Source: Desulfocurvus sp.
GTDB taxonomy: Bacteria > Desulfobacterota > Desulfovibrionia > Desulfovibrionales > Desulfovibrionaceae
Assembly (NCBI GenBank): GCA_020692325.1
Contig: JAIMKR010000010.1
Span: 1-64,000, forward strand
Reading direction: 5' to 3'
Length of the DNA: 64,000 nucleotides
The notes beneath the pieces were generated by a model. That model was not told the origin of the DNA. It did not search any database and saw only the letters and a program-made list of their open reading frames with translations. Positions 58,376-64,000 of this stretch are shown in pieces. Both the position numbers and the translations under genes were made by a program. Within the stretch, counting starts at the first letter, position 1, and each line of letters begins with the position of its first letter.

Positions 58376-58828
58376 GTGCGACTTCTCGGCCATGTCCACC
58401 GCAGTCTAGATCCCAAGGGGCGGCTCATGCTGCCTGGGGATTTCCGCGACCAATTTTTGGCCGCGTCTCCAGACGGGCGCTTGGTCCTGACCATCTTCCA
58501 GGGACAGATCATCGGCATCACCCCCACGCAGTGGGACCAGTTCGTGGCCGAGCTGGAGGAGAAACTCACCGCTCCCTCGATAACGCTGCAGCAACTCCGC
58601 CGCGTGGCCTTCGCCGGCTACACGGAGGTGGTTTTGGACAAACAGGGGCGCATCCAGCTGCCCGCCCACCTGCGCAAGAGCGGCAAGCTCGAACGCGACG
58701 TGGTGCTGGCTGGTGTGGGCCGCTGCTTCGAGATTTGGGACAAGGAGCGCTTCGAGGCCCTGCTTGAGCAGAGCAGCGAGGACGTCTCCGCCGAACTGGC
58801 AAGGGCCGACATCAAGCTGCCCTTCTAG
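58376..58828 (+). CDS. mraZ: Transcriptional regulator MraZ
   Basis: HRSLDPKGRLMLPGDFR...VVLDKQGRIQLPAHLRK...; GTG preceded by GGGGGAGAA. Confidence 0.95.
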   Translation: MRLLGHVHRSLDPKGRLMLPGDFRDQFLAASPDGRLVLTIFQGQIIGITPTQWDQFVAELEEKLTAPSITLQQLRRVAFAGYTEVVLDKQGRIQLPAHLRKSGKLERDVVLAGVGRCFEIWDKERFEALLEQSSEDVSAELARADIKLPF

Positions 58829-58842
58829 CGGAGAGGAACAAC

Positions 58843-59817
58843 ATGCCCGTTACGGACGCCACACCCCACATTCCGGTCATGCTGGATGAGGTGGTGGGCT
58901 ATCTTTCGCCCAAGCCCGGAGGCCGCTATCTTGACGGCACCCTTGGGCTGGCCGGGCACAGCCTGGGACTGCTGCGTGCAAGCGCGGGCGGGGCGGAACT
59001 CGTCTGCCTGGACCGCGACGGGGAGGCCCTCGGCCTCGCGCGCGCGCGGTTGGAGGAGTTCCCGGGCCGGGCGCACACGTTCCACGCGCCCTTCAGCCGC
59101 TTCGAGGACGCCCTCGCCAATCTGGGCTGGACCGAACTCGACGGGGCCACGCTGGACCTGGGCGTCAGCTCGCTACAGCTCGACGAGGCCGAGCGCGGCT
59201 TCAGCTTTTGCGCCGACGGGCCGCTGGATATGCGCATGGACGCCGCCAGCGGCATGGACTCCGCCAAGACGCTGGTGAACCGCGCACATTTCGAGGAGCT
59301 CAAGCGCATCATCCGCGACTACGGCGACGAGCCGCTGGCCGGCAGAATCGCCCGGGCCATCCTACGCACGCGCGAGCAGGCGGAGATCGCAACCACGTCG
59401 CGGCTTGCGGAAATCGTGGCCAGGGCGTACCCCCCCGACCGCCGCAGGGAGGCGCGCAACCACCCCGCCACCCGCACATTCATGGCCCTGCGCATGGCCG
59501 TAAATCATGAACTTGAGGAACTCGAAACGTTTCTGGAACGCATCGTGCGGTACCTGAAACCCGGGGCCCGCGTGGCCATCATTTCGTTTCATTCCGCGGA
59601 GGACCGCGAGGTCAAGGAAAGCTTCCGCTACTGGGCCAAGGGCTGCCGCTGCCCGGCCGAGCAGTTTGTATGCACCTGCGACCGCACGCCGGTTCTGCGC
59701 GTGCTGACGAAAAAGCCCCAGCTTCCCACCCAGGCCGAGGTGGACCGCAACCCCAGAAGCCGCAGCGCCAAACTGCGCGTGGCGGAACGCCTGCCCGGCG
59801 CGAAGGACGCGCAGTGA
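58843..59817 (+). CDS. rsmH: 16S rRNA (cytosine1402-N4)-methyltransferase
   Basis: HIPVMLDEVVGYLSPKPGGRYLDGTLGLAGHS...TLDLGVSSLQLDEAERGFSF...ISFHSAEDREVK. Confidence 0.97.
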   Translation: MPVTDATPHIPVMLDEVVGYLSPKPGGRYLDGTLGLAGHSLGLLRASAGGAELVCLDRDGEALGLARARLEEFPGRAHTFHAPFSRFEDALANLGWTELDGATLDLGVSSLQLDEAERGFSFCADGPLDMRMDAASGMDSAKTLVNRAHFEELKRIIRDYGDEPLAGRIARAILRTREQAEIATTSRLAEIVARAYPPDRRREARNHPATRTFMALRMAVNHELEELETFLERIVRYLKPGARVAIISFHSAEDREVKESFRYWAKGCRCPAEQFVCTCDRTPVLRVLTKKPQLPTQAEVDRNPRSRSAKLRVAERLPGAKDAQ

Positions 59818-60179
59818 GCCGTCTGCGCGGGCTGGTGCTGGCCTTCTTTTGCGCCATCATGGGCGCACTGCTGCTCGGACTGTCCAGCGTGTGGCTGAAC
59901 ATCGAGCGCATGGACCTGGCCTACGACCTGGACAAGCTGCAGAAGGAGCTGGACGCGCGCTCGGCGCTGGCGGCCAAGCTGGAGCTGGAGCGTAACAATC
60001 TTCTCTCGCCCTACCGGCTCAAAAGGCTGGCGACCATGTACGGACTGGTTCCCGTGGGTCCTGGGCAGATGCGTTTGATGAACGGTCAACGCCCGGCTAC
60101 CGTCGTGGTTCCCGCCGCGGCCAACGCGACGGGCGCAATGGACGCCGGAGGCGCCACAAACGCCACGGGCGGCGAATAG
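59814..60179 (+). CDS. FtsL-like small bitopic division protein
   Basis: Between rsmH and PBP; one N-terminal TM then coiled coil; GTG overlapping rsmH stop. Confidence 0.75.
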   Translation: MSRLRGLVLAFFCAIMGALLLGLSSVWLNIERMDLAYDLDKLQKELDARSALAAKLELERNNLLSPYRLKRLATMYGLVPVGPGQMRLMNGQRPATVVVPAAANATGAMDAGGATNATGGE

Positions 60180-60194
60180 ACGACGGAGAGACGG

Positions 60195-62213
60195 ATGAGG
60201 ACGGCAGTGAGCAAAAGCCGCATCGAGCGCAAACGCCCCAAGCAGGAGCGTCGCGCCCAAACGGATCTCGGCAAGATCAAGCTTGTCGGGATCGCCTTCG
60301 TTTTCGCCATCATCTGGGTGGCGTTGTGGGGGCGCGCGGCCTACGTGCAGCTGTACCTCGGTCCCAAGCTGGCCGCAGCCGCGGGCAAACAGAACCTCGC
60401 CACGGAATTCGAGGTGGGCGAGCGCGGCCGCATTTACTCCAGCAACAACGCCATTCTGGCCACCAGCGTGGAGAGCAAGAGCGTGTACGCCTCGCCCGTC
60501 GAGGTGCAGAATCCGGCGCAGACGGCACAGACCCTCTCGCGGATTCTCGGCGTGCAGCGCCGCTGGTTGGAGCGCGAACTCGGCTCCAGCAAGGGCTTCG
60601 TCTGGCTCAAGCGGCAAATCGAGGACCGGGAGGCCGAGGCCATTCGGCAGGCCAATCTGCCCGGCGTGCACCTGACCACGGAATACCGCCGCATGTATCC
60701 TAACCGCAGTCTGGCCGGGCAGGTGCTCGGCTTCGTCGATGTGGACGGCAAGGGACTGGAGGGCATCGAGGCGCTCTTCGACGAGCGCATGGCCGGCGGC
60801 CGCGCCAAGTTCGTGGTCCAGCGCGACGCATCGGGCCGCAGGCTCTACCTGGACGCCCAGGGACACGAGATGAACATCCGTGGCCAGGACGTGCGCCTCA
60901 CCATCGACACCGTGGTGCAGGACGCGGCCGAGCAGGTCCTGGCCGAGGCCGTGACCAAGTACAACGGCCGTTCGGGCATGGCCATCGTCGTGCGCGTGGC
61001 CGATGGCGACATCCTGGCCCTGGCGCACTATCCGTTCTTCAACTGCAACATTCCGGCCGAATACAAGCCCGCCACCCGCCGCGACCGCGCCGCGCTGGAC
61101 ATCTTCGAGCCCGGCTCCACCATGAAGCCCTTCACCTTCGTGGCCGCGCTGGAGCAGAAGGTCATCAACCCGAACAAGATTTTCGACTGTGAGAACGGCA
61201 AGTGGAAGCTCAGCGGCAAGATCATCCGCGACACCCACCCCTACCGCTGGCTCTCGGCCAACCGCGTGCTGCGCTACTCCAGCAACATCGGCACCGGCAA
61301 AATCGGCCTCTCGCTCGGCGCCCAGCCGCTTTACAACTCCCTGCGCTCCGTGGGCTTCGGCGAGCGCACGGGGCTCTCCCTGCCCAGCGAGTCGCCCGGA
61401 ATGCTGCGCCAGCCCAAGGAGTGGAGCGAGTTCGACCTCGCCACCATCGCCTTCGGCCAAGGCATCGGCGTCACCGGCCTGCAGATGGCCAAGGCCTATC
61501 TCACCCTGGCCAACAAGGGCATGACCAAGCCCCTGCGCCTGGTTCTCGATCCCCTGCAGGAGGTCACCGACGAGCCGCGCCGCGTCTTCAGCGCGCAGAC
61601 CGCCAACTCCGTGCTCTCCATGATGCGCGAGGTGGTGGAGGAGGACGGCACCGGCAAGGTGGCCCGCATTCCCGGCGTGCCCATGGCCGGTAAAACCGGC
61701 ACCGCGCAGAAGTTCAGCGGACTTGCCGGCAAGGGATACGGCACCGGCATCGTGGCGTCGTTCGTGGGCCTCGTGCCCGCGAACAACCCGCAGTACCTGT
61801 TCTTCGTCGCCGTGGACGAGCCCACGCCGGTGTCTTTCGGCGGCGTGGTTGCCGCCCCGGCCGTGCGCGACATCGCCATCAAGACGCTTTCGTACTTCGG
61901 CCAGCTGCCCGAGTCCAAGGGACCGCCCGATCCCAACGCCCCGGAGCACACCATGCTGGCCAAGGCCACCCGCCCGCCCGTGGCGGAGAGCGCCGGCAGC
62001 GGCGTGGTGCCCAATCTGACGGGTCTTTCCGTGCGCCGCGCGCTGGAAGTGCTGGGCCGGCACGGCATCGTGCCCACGCTCAAGGGCAACGGCATGGAGA
62101 TCATCAATCAGAATCCCGCGGCAGGCGACCCCTGGCCGGAGGCGACCGAGGCCAGCCGGCCCGACGCCTTCACCCTATGGTTGGGTCACGCGGAGAAGGA
62201 GAGAAAGCAGTGA
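60195..62213 (+). CDS. Penicillin-binding protein (FtsI-type transpeptidase) with C-terminal PASTA-like domain
   Basis: EPGSTMKPFT (SxxK), YSSNIG (SxN), GKTGTAQK (KTG); C-terminal VVPNLTGLSVRRALEVLGRHGIVPTLKGNG. Confidence 0.95.
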   Translation: MRTAVSKSRIERKRPKQERRAQTDLGKIKLVGIAFVFAIIWVALWGRAAYVQLYLGPKLAAAAGKQNLATEFEVGERGRIYSSNNAILATSVESKSVYASPVEVQNPAQTAQTLSRILGVQRRWLERELGSSKGFVWLKRQIEDREAEAIRQANLPGVHLTTEYRRMYPNRSLAGQVLGFVDVDGKGLEGIEALFDERMAGGRAKFVVQRDASGRRLYLDAQGHEMNIRGQDVRLTIDTVVQDAAEQVLAEAVTKYNGRSGMAIVVRVADGDILALAHYPFFNCNIPAEYKPATRRDRAALDIFEPGSTMKPFTFVAALEQKVINPNKIFDCENGKWKLSGKIIRDTHPYRWLSANRVLRYSSNIGTGKIGLSLGAQPLYNSLRSVGFGERTGLSLPSESPGMLRQPKEWSEFDLATIAFGQGIGVTGLQMAKAYLTLANKGMTKPLRLVLDPLQEVTDEPRRVFSAQTANSVLSMMREVVEEDGTGKVARIPGVPMAGKTGTAQKFSGLAGKGYGTGIVASFVGLVPANNPQYLFFVAVDEPTPVSFGGVVAAPAVRDIAIKTLSYFGQLPESKGPPDPNAPEHTMLAKATRPPVAESAGSGVVPNLTGLSVRRALEVLGRHGIVPTLKGNGMEIINQNPAAGDPWPEATEASRPDAFTLWLGHAEKERKQ

Positions 62214-63667
62214 GCGGTCCGCGCTTCAACGAACTGCTGTCCATGGTCGGACGCGGCCTCATGGTCCGCACGGACTCCCGGGAAGTTCAGCCGGGCGAGG
62301 TCTTCGTGCTCATGCCCACCGCCGGCGACAAATCCGGCGACTTTCTGGGCGACGCCCTTTCCCACGGGGCCGGCTGGGTCGTTGTGGGCGAGGGACAGCC
62401 AGTGCCCGGGGACATGTCCGCCGGGCTGGTGCGCGTGCCCGACACCGCCGACGCCCTGGGCATGTTGGCCGAGGCGCACTTCCGCACGCGCGAGCAGGCC
62501 ATGCAGGTCATCGGCGTCACCGGCACCAACGGCAAGACCACCGTGGCCTACCTGCTGGAGGGGCTGCTCACCGCCTGCGGCCGCAACGTGGGCGTGCTGG
62601 GCACCGTGGCCTATCGCTGGCCGGGAACGGTGATCGAGAGCAACCTCACCACCCCGGGGTGCTGGCGGCTGCACGAGCTGTTCTCGCGGATGAGCGAGGC
62701 CGGTGTGGACACCGTGGTCATGGAGACCAGCTCCCACGCCCTGCATCAGAAGCGCGTGGCCGGGCTGGAGTTCGACGCCGCCGTGCTGACGAACCTCACC
62801 CAGGACCACATGGACTACCACCACGATTTCGAATCGTACTACCAGGCCAAGAACCTGCTTTTCGGCACGTATCCGCGCCTGGACAAGCACAAGGCCGCCA
62901 ACGCCGATGATCCCTACGGCCTGCGCCTGCTCTCCGAGTACCCGGACGCTCTGGGCTTCACCCTCAAGGGCGCGCGGCCGGCCGGCGGCAACCAGATGCT
63001 GCGCGGCGACTTGGTGGAGTGCACCCCGCGCGGGCTGACCCTGCGCATGGAGTGGGAGGGCAAGTGTTGGAGCCTCAAATCCGGTCTGGTGGGCGCGCAC
63101 AACGCCAGCAACCTGCTCGCCGCGCAGGCTGTGGCCCTGGGCATCGGCCTGGGCCCGGCGGACATGCAGCCCCTGGCCAGCTTCACCGGCGTGCCCGGCC
63201 GGCTCCAGCGCGTGGCCAACGAGCGCGACCTGGACATCTTCGTGGACTACGCCCACACGCCGGACGCGCTCATCAACGTGCAGCGCGCCCTGCGCGACGC
63301 CGGCTTCAAGCGGCTCATCACCGTGTTCGGCTGCGGCGGCAACCGCGACAAGACCAAGCGTCCCCTCATGGCCCGCGCCGTGGCCGAACAGGCCGACGTG
63401 GCCGTGCTCACGTCCGACAACCCGCGCTTCGAGGACCCGCTGGCCATCATTGCCGACGCCCGCCCCGGTCTGGCCGAGGCCAAACAGGTGGTGGAGAATC
63501 CCGACCGTTACGCCGCCATCCGCGAGGCGGTTTCGATCATGCGGCCCGGCGACGCCCTGCTCGTGGCCGGCAAGGGACACGAGCCCTACCAGCTCATCAA
63601 CGGCGTGAAACATCCGTTCTCCGACGTGGAGGCGGTTTCCCGCGCCATTCACGAGGTGCTCGGATGA
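62210..63667 (+). CDS. murE: UDP-N-acetylmuramyl-tripeptide synthetase
   Basis: GVTGTNGKTTVAYLLEGLL, MDYHHDFESYYQAKNLLF, DNPRFEDPLAIIADA, GKGHEPYQ. Confidence 0.96.
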   Translation: MSGPRFNELLSMVGRGLMVRTDSREVQPGEVFVLMPTAGDKSGDFLGDALSHGAGWVVVGEGQPVPGDMSAGLVRVPDTADALGMLAEAHFRTREQAMQVIGVTGTNGKTTVAYLLEGLLTACGRNVGVLGTVAYRWPGTVIESNLTTPGCWRLHELFSRMSEAGVDTVVMETSSHALHQKRVAGLEFDAAVLTNLTQDHMDYHHDFESYYQAKNLLFGTYPRLDKHKAANADDPYGLRLLSEYPDALGFTLKGARPAGGNQMLRGDLVECTPRGLTLRMEWEGKCWSLKSGLVGAHNASNLLAAQAVALGIGLGPADMQPLASFTGVPGRLQRVANERDLDIFVDYAHTPDALINVQRALRDAGFKRLITVFGCGGNRDKTKRPLMARAVAEQADVAVLTSDNPRFEDPLAIIADARPGLAEAKQVVENPDRYAAIREAVSIMRPGDALLVAGKGHEPYQLINGVKHPFSDVEAVSRAIHEVLG

Positions 63668-64000
63668 GACTCGCCCTGCGCGACATAGCCCTGGGCCTCA
63701 CCGGCTCGCCCCTCGACGCCCCGTCCGGCGACGTCGTGGCGACCACCGTGCGCACGGACAACCGTGAGGTTGCCCCCGGCGATCTCTTCCTCTGCCTCCG
63801 GGGCGAACGCTTCGACGGGCACGACTTCGCCGCCCAGGCGGCCGAAGCCGGGGCCTGCGCCATCGTTGCGGAACGCGATCTGCCCAAACTGCCCTGCCCG
63901 GTCATCCGCGTTGACGACACGCGGGCCGCCCTGGGCCGGCTGGCGCGCATCTGGCGCGACGCCGTGTCCGCAAAGGTGGTGGCCATCACCGGCACGGCCG
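63664..64000 (+). CDS. murF: UDP-MurNAc-tripeptide D-alanyl-D-alanine ligase, truncated by window end
   Basis: TVRTDNREVAPGDLFLCLRGERFDGHDFAAQAAEAGA...VVAITGTA; ATGA overlap with murE. Confidence 0.92.
   Translation, partial: MRLALRDIALGLTGSPLDAPSGDVVATTVRTDNREVAPGDLFLCLRGERFDGHDFAAQAAEAGACAIVAERDLPKLPCPVIRVDDTRAALGRLARIWRDAVSAKVVAITGTA

Overview
64 kb window of a GC-rich bacterial chromosome. Gene content (TauE/SafE-linked molybdopterin oxidoreductase, FeoAB with a Cys-rich partner, many hybrid kinases, HesB-like Sec protein) suggests a Desulfovibrio-like deltaproteobacterium; that placement is inference. No rRNA, tRNA or CRISPR was recognised. Left to right: AMMECR1 fragment; MCP; divergent molybdopterin oxidoreductase / 4Fe-4S subunit followed by a TauE/SafE permease; REC-STAS protein; IS1595/ISXO2-like transposase ORF with a DUF2905 gene nested antisense in its 3' end; FMN riboswitch + ribB; mltA and an AI-2E family transporter; polar amino-acid ABC transporter; OYE-family oxidoreductase; Hpt / NtrC-type regulator / histidine kinase / SUMF1-like cluster; a mosaic AT-rich Asn-repeat autotransporter flanked by palindromic repeats; feo operon with a Fur-like site; ridA; two tandem HesB/IscA-like genes, one interrupted by an in-frame TGA at the conserved Cys position (probable selenoprotein, absent from the supplied ORF track); TetR, pyrR; two giant hybrid kinases (one CheB-CheR fused) around an orphan solute-binding protein; pyk; HtrA protease; three adjacent c-di-GMP genes; and the start of the dcw cluster (mraZ, rsmH, ftsL-like, PBP, murE, murF) preceded by a textbook 10-bp-period MraZ operator array. 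The strongest second-look items are the Sec/Cys HesB pair, the mosaic autotransporter, and the fully nested antisense gene.
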